Of a stretch of 64,000 nucleotides of DNA, positions 1 to 12,679 are shown one piece after another. The translations under genes and the position numbers were made by a program. Each line of letters begins with the position of its first letter. Position 1 is the first letter of the stretch. Under the pieces are notes generated by a model. The model had not been told where the DNA came from, made no database searches, and was given only the letters and a program-made list of their open reading frames with translations. This stretch comes from Boletus sp. NGJ (taxonomy: Eukaryota > Basidiomycota > Agaricomycetes > Boletales > Boletaceae): assembly GCA_019096195.1 (NCBI GenBank), contig JAGTXK010000055.1, forward strand, positions 434,001 to 498,000, in the 5' to 3' direction.

Positions 1-2544
1 CAGACTCGCTGTGTCGGAACGGTCCCGCTTGCTCCTCAGCTCCGTCATGAAACTCGTGTGCTTCGATGCGTTCGAACTCGCCCGCGACAGTCGCTTGCTC
101 CCCGTCAGATCCTCCATCGACTCGGACAGCGACTCCGTCGGGAACGTTACCGGTGGCAATAAGTGTGGCTTCACATCGATACCAGACAGCTTCTCCACAT
201 CGTCTCCTGTGAGGATCACCGAGTTCCCGTCCTCAGTCGAGATCGACACCCGCGGCGGGTCTTCGATCATACCTTCGCTCGCGACCGTCGACGCCTTGCC
301 CGTCGACATCACCGAGTTCCGCTTGGACGACAGCCCATGCGACCCTTGCGTACTTGTGCTGAACCGCGACGGCAAAGGCGGGTTCAGCGACATCGTGCTC
401 TCCTGCTGACACTGCCCCCCCACCGTCGTCGCTCGCAGCATCATGCTGTGCCTCGCCGTCCGGAGCGCCTTCTTCTCCGCGAACGGGAAGTACTCGGTCA
501 GATGTGTCGTGATCAACTCGCTTGGCGGTCGTTGCCCGAAAAAGTTGAGCAACTTGGAGGGCCTCTTGGCAGCTGCTTGTGTGGGCGAGATCGGCGCCTC
601 CAGGGCCTTTTCGGGATCGCGGACGCCGAGCCCGCTCAGAATACTGATCGTACTCGCGCGCTTGATCGATTTCATCGTTCTCTGACCATCGCTGATCGTA
701 GTGGCATACTCGGATAATGGCATGTCGGCATCGGGCTCGTCGTCGGATGCAGGCTGTCGTGGAGCAGGGAATGCAATTCGTGCAGGAGAAGTAGGACTGG
801 AAGTACGTGGTGAGGTGATGGGTGGATCTTCACCAAATATCCGCGCAAGAGCCTTGGAGCGCTTCGTCCGGCCAGTCCGACGGAGCGTTAGACCTTGCTC
901 TTTGATGGAATCTGGTGGACCATGACATACTCCCAAAAGCTCGGCCTCGCAGAGGGCTTTACCTGTCACATGCCAACGGAGTTGTGAGCGCTAGTGACGG
1001 AGAAGAGAGGTACACATACCATTATCAGGCTGGTCCTCACTCTCCAAGTAGACACACCACCCATCCACGCTCAGTCCTCCATCGTCCGTCTCGATTCGGT
1101 TCATGATGTTCGTGGCATCGTCTTTTCTCCGTGCAGCTAGCTTGTCAAACTTTCGCAAGACTTTCTCCATCACCTCAATCCCTCCTGCACAGTCTGCGAC
1201 ATCGACAACACATGAGCGGCCTTCATCGGGAAGTATAAATTTAACGAGTTTCCGGCGGAGGTCGTCTAGTGAGAGTTGTTGATTCTGAGACGATGGGTGA
1301 AACGGACCACGGCCGACGGTGAACGCAGGCGATGATGGATTAGACAATGGACTCTGAAACGCTTCGACAATGGGAGACAACGCCGCGGCGCCGAGAGGGG
1401 GCTGTGCCGAAGCGTAAGGATGTTGGGCAGTCCCTGATGTGGATGGTCGTGGGGGCAACTTGGCACTGGGAACTGAGGCCATGGGAGAACCGAGGCCACC
1501 GAAAGAGATGTTTCTCCCATGCGCAGCACCGTTGGCGGTGCGTGATGACGAGTGCGATCCGAGGGGAGAGGGAGAACGTATGGCTGGCTTGAGGGTGGAA
1601 GAAGATGTAGAACGAGGCTCAGGGGAGAGACCGTACGCGGACCAATTATTGGGTGAGTTACCAGATAAGGGAGTGAGCAGGTTTTGAGAGGGAGCGCCAG
1701 GGGCCGGGGGAAGTGGAGAGTTGGTGTAAAGGGTGGCATCCGCTTGGCTTGGTGTCCGTGAGCGGGGGCCGGAGAGGGGGTGGAGATTGCGTGGAGGGGG
1801 ACGTGCTGTGGGTGGCTGGGGAGGCTGGCCACGAGGGGCGGGGGGTAGTGGAGGGAGGGAGGGGCGGGTTGAGGCGGGAGTAGAGATTGAGGGCGTTGAT
1901 GCTGGGGACGAGCCGTTTGTTGTTGGTTGAGGCAGAGGACGTATGGGAGGGGCGCGAGCAGAATCGCCCGAGTGTGGTTCTCGTATGAGTCGTGGTAGAT
2001 CTGGTCTAGTCGAGTTTGGAGGCAAGACAAGGGGTGCAGGTCTGTTGCTATCGAGGCGTTTGTGACCTCGGGAACTGGGAGAGTGGTCTCTAGGGTTGCT
2101 CTCGCGCGAGCTGTCGCGGGAATGGGAGGGATGTAGGCCATTCGGGTGGGGTGGCTCACGGGATGAGTCGAGAGGGTGGTGAGAGCGGGGACTGGCGGTG
2201 CGGGTAGCGCATTTGAGTCGCAGAGTTTTGACGGCACTGATGATGCGCAGTCTGTCACCGACGCTGGATATGCTCATCTCCTTCAAGGTATCGTGATCGA
2301 GCTCGAGCAAGATGTCGCCTCTGATGTCGTGTTCTCTGAACGAGTCTGTGTGTGCGTTGCATTTTATGTCGGAAAGCCATCTGGCGACGTGTGCGTCGGA
2401 CCAGGCTTTGAGAAAGTCGGGAAAGGGCGTTCCGGTGGGCGGATCGAGGGCGCCGCTCATGAGGGTAGTACGAGGGAGATGGAGGAGGAGGGGATTAGCA
2501 GGCGCTGTCGGCGAAGTGGCGGGGCCAAGCGATACGACCATCAA
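1..2544 (-). CDS. STE11: Ste11/Byr2-type MAP kinase kinase kinase, N-terminal part (runs off the left edge)
   Basis: Regulatory half of a MAPKKK of the fungal pheromone/filamentation cascade. Exon 1 (1020-2544) encodes a SAM domain at about residues 45-105 and, near its end, a Ras-binding-like domain containing SLDDLRRKLVKFILPDEG. A 57-nt GT-AG intron (963-1019) joins it to exon 2 (962-1), which keeps one open frame to the window edge and carries the family motif LNFFGQRPPSELI. Ser/Pro-rich linkers lie between the domains. The kinase domain must lie to the left of the window. An in-frame ATG at 2460 (MSGALDPP) starts just before the SAM domain and could be the true start. The gene is head-to-head with the alpha-glucan synthase. 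The order SAM, RBD-like, FFGQRPPSELI is known from Ste11, Byr2 and Ubc4/Kpp4 proteins; I did not see the catalytic residues. Confidence 0.85.
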
Positions 2545-2775
2545 AATAATTAACTTGATGTGGGAATAAAAAACAATGACCAGAATCGTTCCTTGTCATT
2601 ACGGATGATAAGCAAACTCAGGGGGCCACTTGGTCTAGACTTGAGAATGAGGCGGTGCCTGCAAAAGCATCGACCTTCCTTGATCATTTCCACTTTGCCC
2701 TTCTTCCTTCGCTCCCCCCACCATCATCTCCCCCCCCCTGGACACTGGACACGCTATTTATCAGCGGTACCCGTC
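2545..2775. promoter_or_regulatory. Shared promoter of STE11 and the alpha-glucan synthase
   Basis: About 230 bp separates the two divergent starts (315 bp if the MAPKKK starts at 2460). The glucan synthase side is pyrimidine-rich (CCCTTCTTCC, CCCCCCCC) and has a TATA-like ctatttat at about 2754. No specific factor site is claimed. Confidence 0.5.
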
Positions 2776-5700
2776 ATGATCATCCACTTCCTCCTCCTCC
2801 TCCTCCCCCTCGTCCTCGCCTCTCCTTACAACCCCAACCTCGTCCAGTACAACCTCAACCAAAATCAAAATGCCCAGGACCCATCCCAGTATTACACCAA
2901 CAGGTCAAACACAACCTACACCCCCTCCCCCACCAACTGGCGCGCAGTCCCCGTCTACACCCTCCTCATGGACAAGTTTGCAGACGGCGACCCTAGCAAT
3001 AACCAGTACTTTGATTCCATGTTCGAGTGGGACTGGAGAGAAACACAGCTCCGCTTCGGCGGCGATCTCAAAGGTCTCACAACTAAAACTCGACTACATC
3101 CAGGGCATGGGCACAAAGTGCATCTACCTCTCTGGCACTATATTCCTCAACATGATTTGGCAAGCTGACAGTCCGTCCCTTATCTTCGTTCCCACACCCT
3201 TGCCCACTCACCCACCCCTCTCAATAGGTTATTCCCCCCTCGACTTCAGCGTACTCGACCCCCACTGGGGAACCGTCGCCGACTGGGTCCAATTTATTGA
3301 CACCGTACACGCTAGGGGAATGTACATCATGCTCGATTTCACTGTCGGCACATTGTCCGACCTCATCGGGTTTCAAGGGTACGCCCTCTTTCATTTCGCA
3401 CCGCCTCTTTCCCTCATCGGTCATCGTTGCCCAGATATCTAAATAAAAGCGCTCCATTCACCCTCAACCAGTATCAGGCCGTCTACAAGAACCCCAACTT
3501 CATGCCATGGAACTTTACCCAATATGCCGATTTTCAGGTCCGCCCTATTTTCGTTCTCTCTCACCATGTTCTTCTAATTCCGCCTCCCATCCCACCAGTC
3601 CATCAATGACTGGAACTCCTCCTGTCAGCTACCTGTCTTCTGGCAGGATGATGCCGTCGTCCAACCCGTCACCGGCAGTGGTTGCTACACTTCCGATTTC
3701 GATCAATTTGGTGACATGGAGGCCTTTGGTGTTCACCCCGACTGGCAGCGTCAGTTGTGCAAGTTCGCTTCCGTCCAGGATCGTCTCCGCGATTGGAAAC
3801 CTGAAGTCATGACCAAGCTTCAGGTCTTTTCCTGCATGGTGATCACTGCCCTCGATGTCGATGCTATTCGTGTAGATAAAGCCACACAACTCACTGTCGA
3901 CGGTATGACGCAATGGGCTTCAGCAACACGTGCATGTGCCACTAATCTCGGCAAAACTAATTTTTTAATCGCTGGCGAGGTCACCGGAGGTGACACGTTT
4001 GGCTCTCTCTACTTGTGCGCTCGAAATTTTTTTTGTCCGTCTCCCACCGCTCCTAAAATAGCTCCACAGGGGTCGTGGCCGCACTCCGACGGAATACCCA
4101 TCTGGCTTCGTCCAGGCGGCAAATGTGACCGAGGCAGACAATCAGTACTTCCTCCGTGCGCAAGGGCAAAGTGGCCTCGATGGTTATGCGTTCCACTACT
4201 CAACCTACCGTGCCCTCACTCGATTTCTTGGCATGGATGGAAACCTCGAGGTTGCATATGATCTCGACAACAATTTCATCACAGCATGGAATCAAATGTT
4301 TGTCTACAATGACCTCTTAAATCCCAACACTGGTCTCTTCGATCCGAGACACATGTTCGGGTCAAGCAATTTTGACGTGTTTCGATGGCCTAGCATGCAA
4401 AATGGCACCATGAGATCCGCATTGAGTCTATTCATTACAAACTTGGTAATGCCCGGAATCCCTATGGTGCGTCCCTTTTGCATAGTCTAGATCAAAACTA
4501 TGACTTATTCCCGACTTTAGTGGTACTATGGCGAAGAGCAGGGCTTTTACCTTTTCGACTCCACCGCATCCAACTATCTCTTCGGGTATGCTTTACTCTG
4601 AACCAGGATCGGGCTCGCGCTTATGGGTACGCACAGACGTCAAGCCATGATGAGTAACAAGGCGTGGCAGCGCCACGGTTGTTATAAACTTGGATCAGCC
4701 CAGTATTTCAACTGGCCCATCGAATCTGCCTTGCTCGGGTGCAACGACGACTGGAATTCGCTCGACCACTTCGATCCTACCAGCAACATGCGTCGCCTGA
4801 TGAAACAGTTCCTATACCTCCGCAACACGTACAGCGTCCTCCAAGACGGTTTCGATCTCGTGCAGCGTGGTAACTGGACGTTCGACATTCAACGCCTTGG
4901 TTCAAACAACACCATAACAGAGATGGGTCTATGGTCTGTATCCCGGGCCGGCATCTCAGGTGTACAGAACCTCACGGGGAATCACACTGATCAAGTATGG
5001 ATGCTGTATACGAACATGAATGTGTCGACGGCCTGGTCGTACGACTGCCAAGGCGCTTTGTGGATCTCGTCGCCTTACCAATCTAACACCACCGTCCAGA
5101 ATTTACTGGCTCCCTTTGAGCAGTATACTCTCCAGGATTCGTTGTCGTCGTACTACAATACCGGTTCTGCCCCTTGGTACGGATGTTTGAACAATGTCAC
5201 CTTGCATCCATACGGGATGAAAGTCCTCGTGCCAAGCAGCGAATGGGTCCCTCCTCCTCCCATGCTAACGGGCTTCCTCCCAGGCCATGACGCCCGCATT
5301 ACTGCTACCCCTGGGGACCCGAACGCGACGACAATCAACATCGTTCTCGAGTTTAGCTCCATCATGTCGTGCGCCGGCGTCACGAACAGTATCACTCTCA
5401 ACATGTCGTCTTCGGGTATTGGGGGTCCGCCGACGTTGGACCCGAATTCCGTAGTGTGTGATACGCTCGCGAACCCAGTGATCACAAATGTCGTCGGGGT
5501 AGCCCCCTCCGCCTTCTCGTGGTCTGCGACGTTGAACAACGTTCCCGACGGGATTTTGGAAATCATTGTGAATAATCCCAGCACCAGTGATGGGACTGAG
5601 TCTACTCAGGTAAGTCTATGTTTTGGACCTGGGGATTGACACAATTCTGAATGTGGTCTTGACAGGCCGTCGATCACTTGCTTTTGCGCAAGGGCAATGC

Positions 5701-8700
5701 CGATAACATTATCGTTTTCCCTGACTCGGACTACGACAGCAGCGCGTTCCAATACTCGGATGGCCAGTACACGTTTTACACACAAAGCATACGGAGCGGA
5801 TATGTTTAGATACTCTGGCAATTTCGGACAGAGCTGGTCGAATTGGATGAACTGGGAAAACGTAACGACTATTCCTTCCGACACCGTCAGCAATGCAAAC
5901 ACTTGGTGGACTGGGCAACACATCATGGTTCAATGTATGCTACATGTTATTCCGCTTCTGGAGCTTGGACTGACGTTTGACAGATTGGAGCCAAATAGCT
6001 GCGAGTGCAAGCGTGGTCCTACACTCTGACCTGGACTATACCAATCAGCGCCGCGTTCCCCAGTTTCTTGCGCGTGGTCCGTTTAATGCCTGGGGCTACG
6101 ACCAAGGTATTTCGGCCGTCATGACCCAGGCCAGCGATAGCACCTGGGAGCTCGAAATCATGGCATCTTGGCCAACATACATTCAGATCAACGTGTTTGG
6201 ATACGACGATTATTACTATGGTGACCTCGACATGGACGGCATTATGGATCGCCTTCCACCGAACACCATTGCGCAAAACTACTTGAACATGTCTGCTCCG
6301 CCATATCCAGCACTAGCTTGGACGCTGGTGATCGATGACCAAACACTCAAGTGGTCGTTGCAACCCCGCGGTCAAGCCTCCGTTGGCGCCATCATGTACG
6401 CGCTCTTGTTATCGATTCCACTCATCACCGGTACGCTTGCGGTGGTGGCCTTCATGTGGTCCTTTTATGGCATCCGTCACAACCGCTACGGAGTCCGGCC
6501 CAAAGGCGCCAGCAAATATATTCCCATCCTCGGGACTCTAGGCAGTAACAAGTCGACGACAGATTTCAAGGACAGTACGCCGATCACCGAGAAGATCTTC
6601 CGTCCAAAAGCATCCGATGGAGGTCATTGGATGGCCAGAGGACAAGGACAAGCGTCGCAAGGTGCTCATCGCAACGCTCGAGTATGAGATCATAGACTGG
6701 AAGGTCAAGGTCAAGATTGGTGGGCTGGGTGTCATGTCGTCGCTCATGGGCAAGGCCATGACGGATGTCGATCTCATCTGGGTCGTCCCCAAGGTCAAGG
6801 ACCTTGATTACCCCGCCGGCGAGCCTGCAGAACCCATCGAGGTCATCATCTTTGGCGAACCCTACCTCATCGAAGTGGAGACACACGTCCTCGACAACAT
6901 CACCTACGTGCTCCTCGACAGCCCCGTTTTCCGCGCACAGACCAAGTCGGACCCATACCCCGCTCGTATGGATGATCTCAGTTCAGCAATATTTTATTCC
7001 ACATGGAATCAGGCGATCGCAACCACCATTCGCAGATTCCCCGTGATTGACATCTACCACATCAACGACTATCATGGTGCGCTTGCTCCCATCTATCTTT
7101 TCCCCAAGATCGTCCCGGTGTGTCTCTCCTTGCACAATGCCGAGTTCCAAGGGTTGTGGCCGCTTCGTACCAAGGAAGAGATGAAGGAAGTCTGTTCCGC
7201 GTTCAACATCAGCAAGGAAAACTGTACGAAATACGTCCAATTTGGAAACACGTTCAACCTCCTCCATGCTGGTGCGTCGTATATCAGCGTCCATCAAAAG
7301 AGTATCGGTGTCGCTGGTGTCTCTGACAAGTACGGAAAACGAAGTTGGGCACGGTATCCTGCGCTGTGGACGCTGAAGCACGTCGATTCGTTGCCCAATC
7401 CTGATCCGACGGACATCGCCGCGCTAGATGAAAACCCGGTCCCCATTCGGGATGTCAAGGTTGATGAGGCTGCAGAAGCTCAGCGGCCTGAGTTGAAACG
7501 ACAGGCTCAGGAATGGGCGGGTATCAAACAGGATCCGAATGCCGACTTGTTCGTGTTCGTCGGCCGTTGGTCAAAGCAAAAAGGCGTCGACCTTATCGCT
7601 GACGTTATGCCGTCACTGTACGTAAAGATAGGCCACTTGTTTTGTTGTGATGATGGTTGACATTGTTTCAGGCTAGACAAACGCGCATCGATCCAGATCA
7701 TTTGTGTTGGTCCCGTCATCGATTTGTATGGCCGTTTCGCCGCCGAGAAACTTGCGCGTTTGATGGAGATGTACCCCGATCGCGTTTACTCGAAGCCCGA
7801 GTTTACGGCTTTACCACCGTATCTGTTTAGCGGGGCTGATTTTGCGCTGATCCCTTCTCGCGATGAGCCTTTTGGGTTGGTTGCTGTCGAGTTTGGGAGA
7901 AAGGGTGCGTTGGGTGTGGGTAGTCGACTCGGAGGTCTCGGTTTGATGCCAGGATGGGTGAGTAGACGGTGCGTCTGCGGCGGTGGCACGTGCTAACGGT
8001 CCTTTGTAGTGGTTCCCTGTCGAATCCACCTCGACGTCGCATATGTTGTCGCAATTATCAAAAACAATCAAGATGGCGCTCAAGTCGTCGCAGGAAGAAC
8101 GTGCGATTCTCCGCGCGCGTTCCGCGGTCCAACGGTTCCCAGTCGTCGAATGGCGTCAACGCATGGAAGACATGCATCGCCGGAGCATCCAGACGAGTCG
8201 TCGGATGGCAGGGCCGAATGCATGGCGGGAGTCGGATTGCGGTATCGCAGGAGGTCAATTGATGGATGACACGGACGATTGGAACCCTGTTCATCAAGGG
8301 GTTCCTTCTCAGCCAGATTGGGATTCATCTAGTGGAGTGTCGTCTTCACCCAGACATCGACCCATATCCCCCTCGCAGTCGCAGATATCGACCCCGAATG
8401 ACGAGTCGTTCCTCGTTGCACCACCTCGCCTTTATCCTGGTCCCGGATCGTTGTCGATGCATTCAGACCAGTCAGACGACGATTATTTCTCGCGGGGAAG
8501 TGTGGCGACGGGGAGCAGACAAGACTTTGGCGATTTCTTGGAGAGGGCGAATAAGGTGATCGCGCAGGGGCAAGGACACGTCCCTGATCCGTTCCTTCAA
8601 CCAGAGACGCCTCAACGGCCGTTTGGTCTGCACTCTCGGAGGGCATCAAGCGAGTCGATCGCATCTCTCGCTGAGGAGAAGATCAACTCGCCGCTCAACA

Positions 8701-11031
8701 AGACGACCAGTGCGGTGCGTTTTTTCTTTTTTTGGCGTGAAGTAGGTTCGTTCCAGGAATTGACGTTTTGTAAAGTTCACCGATGCCGACGGTGGGGTCG
8801 CACAAGAGTTTGTGCAAAAGCTCCAGTCGTTGAGCGCTCGGAACTCCAAGGGAGAGTTGTCGATCGAGAGGTTCTTGGTCAAATCCGAGGAGGCGTACTT
8901 TGACAGGGTGCGCAGGGACAAGCTGTCGAGTGCCGCGAGTTATATCTCGTCGCACCGAGATTCGGTGTGGAGTTCGCCTGGTACGTTGTCGATGGCAGAC
9001 GGCTCTCGCCCAGCTAGTACGTGCTTTTTGTTCTTGATTTTATCGGAATGGAGTGCTCATGTGATGTACAGCACCCGGCACGCCGAGCTCGCATCCGTTC
9101 GCGAGCGGGAGTGGATTGATGCCGTATGGTGGCGACTTTGTGATTATGAACAGGGTTCAGATTGTGATGGCTCGCAAAATTTTCGGTTGGCCTTTGTACA
9201 CCATCGTCATCGCCCTTGGGCAGGAAAGTGTTTCCGCGAGTTCTTTGACGAGCGCGGGTGCTGACGTACATTGCAGATGTTGGCTGCCAACAGCTACCAA
9301 ATGACGCTGTTCACAGGACAAAACTATCAGGATAACCTTCAGCTATACGTCCTTGGTAGTGTATTCCTAGCTGCCTCGTTTGTGTGGTATACTCTGTTCT
9401 GGTGGAGACCATCCGTCTACGTGCTCTCCGGTCCTTGGTTATTCTTTGGTATTGCTTTCTTCTTGATCGCCATTCCTTCGTTATCCCCATCGCTTGCGAG
9501 TTCCCACACTGTCATCGCGGATATCGCCACCTGGTGTTATGCTGTTTCGTCGGCTGCTTCGTTTGCCTTCTTCGGGTTAAACTTTGGAGAGGAAGCGGTG
9601 GGCATTCTCCCTCTCTGCTGACCCCTGACATATCTGACGCGTTTGGTTTGATAGGGCGCTGCCACCGAGGTTTGGGCGTTGCGTGCGTGTGTCGTACAGG
9701 GCTCTCAACTAATCTGGATCGCGGCCTTGTGGTACTGGGGAAGCACGCTCAACGCGTCGCAGCCTGGCAGCGGGTCACCCTGGTGGATCGTGTTCATCCT
9801 CTGGCCATTGTCGTTGATGTCCTTTACCTTTGGGTACCTCATGCTCTATGGTCTCCCAGGTGTGTATGATTAAAGGTGGAAGGGCCTGTTTGTTGATGAC
9901 CGGTTTCAGATTATTATCGCCAGACGCCACCAAAGGTGCCCAACTTTTTCAGGACGCTGTTCCGGAGAAAATTGGTTTTATGGTACGGCTGCTTTTTTAG
10001 CCGGTCCCTTTCGAATCTCATTGACGGTTCCCTAGGTTCCTCGCATCTGAAGTTCTTCGAGACTATTGGCTGAGTGGGGTATGTACCCCGACGTCTTTCA
10101 CATAGCGTTATCCCAGAGGCTGACTACGTTGGATCTAGCCCTATGGCCGAAACTGGGGTTTCCTCTGGAGCGTGCCCATTCCAGCGTGGCGGATCCTGTT
10201 ACTCGTCATCCTGTTCTTTATAGGTGTCTGGGGCTTGATGATGTTCGTTTTGACGCAGTTTAGCAAGACGCACACGTGGCTCCTCCCCGTGTTTGCGGTG
10301 GGTTTGGGTGCTCCGCTATGGTGTCAGGTGCGTTCCGTTGCATTGGTTTGACGTATCTATGCGGGATATTGATGGTGTTTGGATAGACCCTGTGGGGAAC
10401 GTCTTCGCTTGCACTCTATATTCCTTGGGCGGGATCTGCGGGCCCCTATCTCGGTCTGTCGTTGTGGCTCTGGCTTGGCGTCTTGGGTGCCGTGCAGGGT
10501 GTCGGTCTTGGAATGATCCTGCTTCAGGTACGAGAGATTTCTGAACGATGACGAAATTCGATGTTCATGTATACCCCGTCAGACACTGTCCCGCCTACAC
10601 GTGTGTGTCACGCTCGTCCTCGCTCAAATCATCGGTGCGGTCTGTGTCATGGTGGCCCGGGCGACTGCGCCGAACGCCATCGGGCCTGGCTCGGTGTTCC
10701 CCAACATCGGCACCTGGGATTTCTCGCAGGGCATTGCGGGCAGTCCGATGGCCTCCGCACCGTTTTGGCTTGCGCTCATCTGCCAGCTCGTCATCGTGCT
10801 TGGATATTTCTGGTTCTATCGCAAAGAACAACTTGGTACGTCCCATGTCGTGTTTCGTGTGCGACGGCGGTCATTGATGTGTACCTTTTCAAGCTCGGCC
10901 ATAATACAATCGTCATCCACATTTCTTTTTTTATATTTCCATGTCTCTCTTCCGCCACTCACAATGTCTCGATAGACGTCTTGCATCCCCTCGCACCGTC
11001 AATACACATCATTGGACAATCGTACATATAA
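2776..11031 (+). CDS. AGS1: Cell-wall alpha-1,3-glucan synthase, 21 exons
   Basis: Membrane synthase of cell-wall alpha-1,3-glucan. Domain order matches Ags1/Mok1: signal peptide ([16 protein letters not shown]), extracellular amylase-like GH13 domain ([31 protein letters not shown]), a single TM near 6.4 kb, cytosolic GT5 glucan/starch synthase domain ([36 protein letters not shown]), then a multi-pass C-terminus (9.1-10.8 kb). Predicted exons: 2776-3170, 3228-3378, 3435-3537, 3599-4014, 4070-4466, 4521-4585, 4637-5609, 5666-5934, 5984-7617, 7672-7957, 8010-8714, 8776-9016, 9072-9223, 9277-9597, 9655-9859, 9910-9983, 10036-10078, 10139-10327, 10387-10527, 10583-10835, 10976-11031. Oddities: the frame slips by one base at 3085-3088 (AAAA), 5774-5777 (TTTT) and 6606-6609 (AAAA), and intron 9224-9276 begins GA instead of GT. 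The last exon, and so the C-terminus, is the least certain part. Confidence 0.93.
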
Positions 11032-12679
11032 CATCTCCCCTGCTGGACTCTCTTGGTTTCATCCTTTTTTTTCTTCTTTTTGATCGTATTCCGCATGTCG
11101 CGTTTTTGACAAATCGCTTTCTTGTTCATCCCTACGGACATTTTATCTTTTTTATCTTTTTCTTCTTCCTTTTCCCATGTGGAACTGGATGGCGATGCTT
11201 TGCTGTGGAACGGATTCTCTAACGACCAAGAAAAAAAAACACGAACAGGAAGACGGGAGGGAGTGAGGGAAGAGGTTATAGTGGATAAAAATGTGCTCAC
11301 ATATAGACTTTTTCATTTAGATACAAAGGTGTTACGAGTTACTATGTTGTGGTAATCTAGTGTCTCACTACTTTCAGGTGAACGTGCGAGCACATTTTAG
11401 ATGGAAGACGCGCTGCGAGTGCATTTTGAGCCGACAAAGGTCAACGAGTCCATCAGCTTCATCATCGATTCCATCACTTGTAAGCAGCCATCTGTGTACC
11501 ACGTCGCCGAGCAATGCTCACGTCAAATGGTTGTCAGATCCGAAGCTTGACGCAGATAGTAGTGACTCCGCTCCCCTTCAAAAACCAACTTGCCACGATG
11601 GATCGTGGAAGACGTTAAGGAAGCATACCATACCAGACTATCATTGCACGACCAGCATCATCATCTGAGCTAGAAGAGAGTCAATATCACATCCCGACAG
11701 ATTCTAGCCACGCATGTCTGCAAGAAGCCACTCGAGCATCTGCGCACCTGCCAGCAACAAACGTCAGTGTCCAGCGTCGGGTTGAATTAATAGCGGGAGA
11801 GATCTGAGAGTGAGTACCTTGCAGTGAAACTTCTCGTTATGAACCCATGGCAGACGACCGCACAGCATCAACAATCAGGTGGGTCTTGAATTCAGCACTT
11901 TAAGTTCTCCCCCCGTGTGGGCCCAAAGCGAGTGCGTTTAGCAAACCTTTCCATTTGGTCTATAATATGATGAACTCAAAGTTCCGCGGCTTCAGTAGGC
12001 TCGGCGTCGGGAATGACACCAAACGGAAGTGGGCAGACCTCGAACGAAGATGATTCCGAGGAATACCTTGCAGTCGATGACGCTCATCTAGAAGCCCCGT
12101 ACACCCGAGCTTTAGAGCATGTCGAAAGAGCTTCAAGGTGGAGCTCAAATTCGGTCGGTGCGGATGTGGATGTGGGGTTGGGGCTCGGGGTTGTCACTAT
12201 GGCGACTCGCGGCGGGGAACGTGGATCGTTACTTGGTACTTGGCAGTACCAGATCGTGGGTCTCAGGGGTCCCTGCGCGATCGTATTCTCGAGACTAAAA
12301 CTGAGGATTTCGATGGGTCTGAGAGCCTATGTAGGACGAGTGCCAGATACCGAGAGCAGGGCGGGAGAGTCGTGGCCGTCAGCAGGGTAAAGACGGGCAT
12401 CCGTCACTGAGTCCGTGATCAGTGGCCAATAAAGTTGGATCTTTTTATGAGCAAAGCTGAGCAAGTACCCACGGCCTACTAGTCAACGAGCATGATGCAT
12501 GACGATTGTGGTGGTGGGAAGCCGCCATTCCACGTAGGCAAGCAGATCTGAACAATTCTTCTGACATGCAGTAAGACAGGCATCGAGGATTGCACTGGCA
12601 CTCAAGGGTGAGGAAAGGTGTCTCGAATAAAGGCAGAGTACAATAACGACATAGCGATACATCACAAGATATATAAAAT
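11032..12679. other. Gene-poor stretch between AGS1 3' end and histone H2B 3' end
   Basis: Apart from the weak candidate at 11401-11668 I can support no gene. The AGS 3' UTR region is T-rich (11,050-11,170). On the minus strand between 12,390 and 11,690 there are protein-like pieces (for example AQMLEWLLADMRG just before a stop near 11,713, and PTIWYCQVPSND near 12,250) with plausible splice sites, but I could not assemble them into a coherent gene. Confidence 0.4.
11401..11668 (+). CDS. Possible small two-exon protein, unrecognised
   Basis: Weak candidate. ATG at 11401 follows directly on an in-frame TAG. Exon 11401-11479 (MEDALRVHFEPTKVNES...) joins through a GTAAGC...TCAG intron (11480-11537) to 11538-11668, giving about 69 residues that end in HCTTSIII. 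No domain is recognised. It could instead be a chance open frame in a gene-poor stretch. Confidence 0.2.

Noticed and set aside
1266-2258. Long open frame overlapping the MAPKKK on the same strand
   Set aside because: It is a shifted frame through the Ser/Pro-rich linker. The frame with the SAM and RBD-like domains continues correctly into the next exon.
3085-6609. AGS1 as a pseudogene or a case of programmed frameshifting
   Set aside because: Apart from three one-base slips in 4-base runs and one odd donor, more than 2,000 residues are conserved. Similar slips occur in unrelated genes, including essential Pol5, so error is the better explanation until checked.
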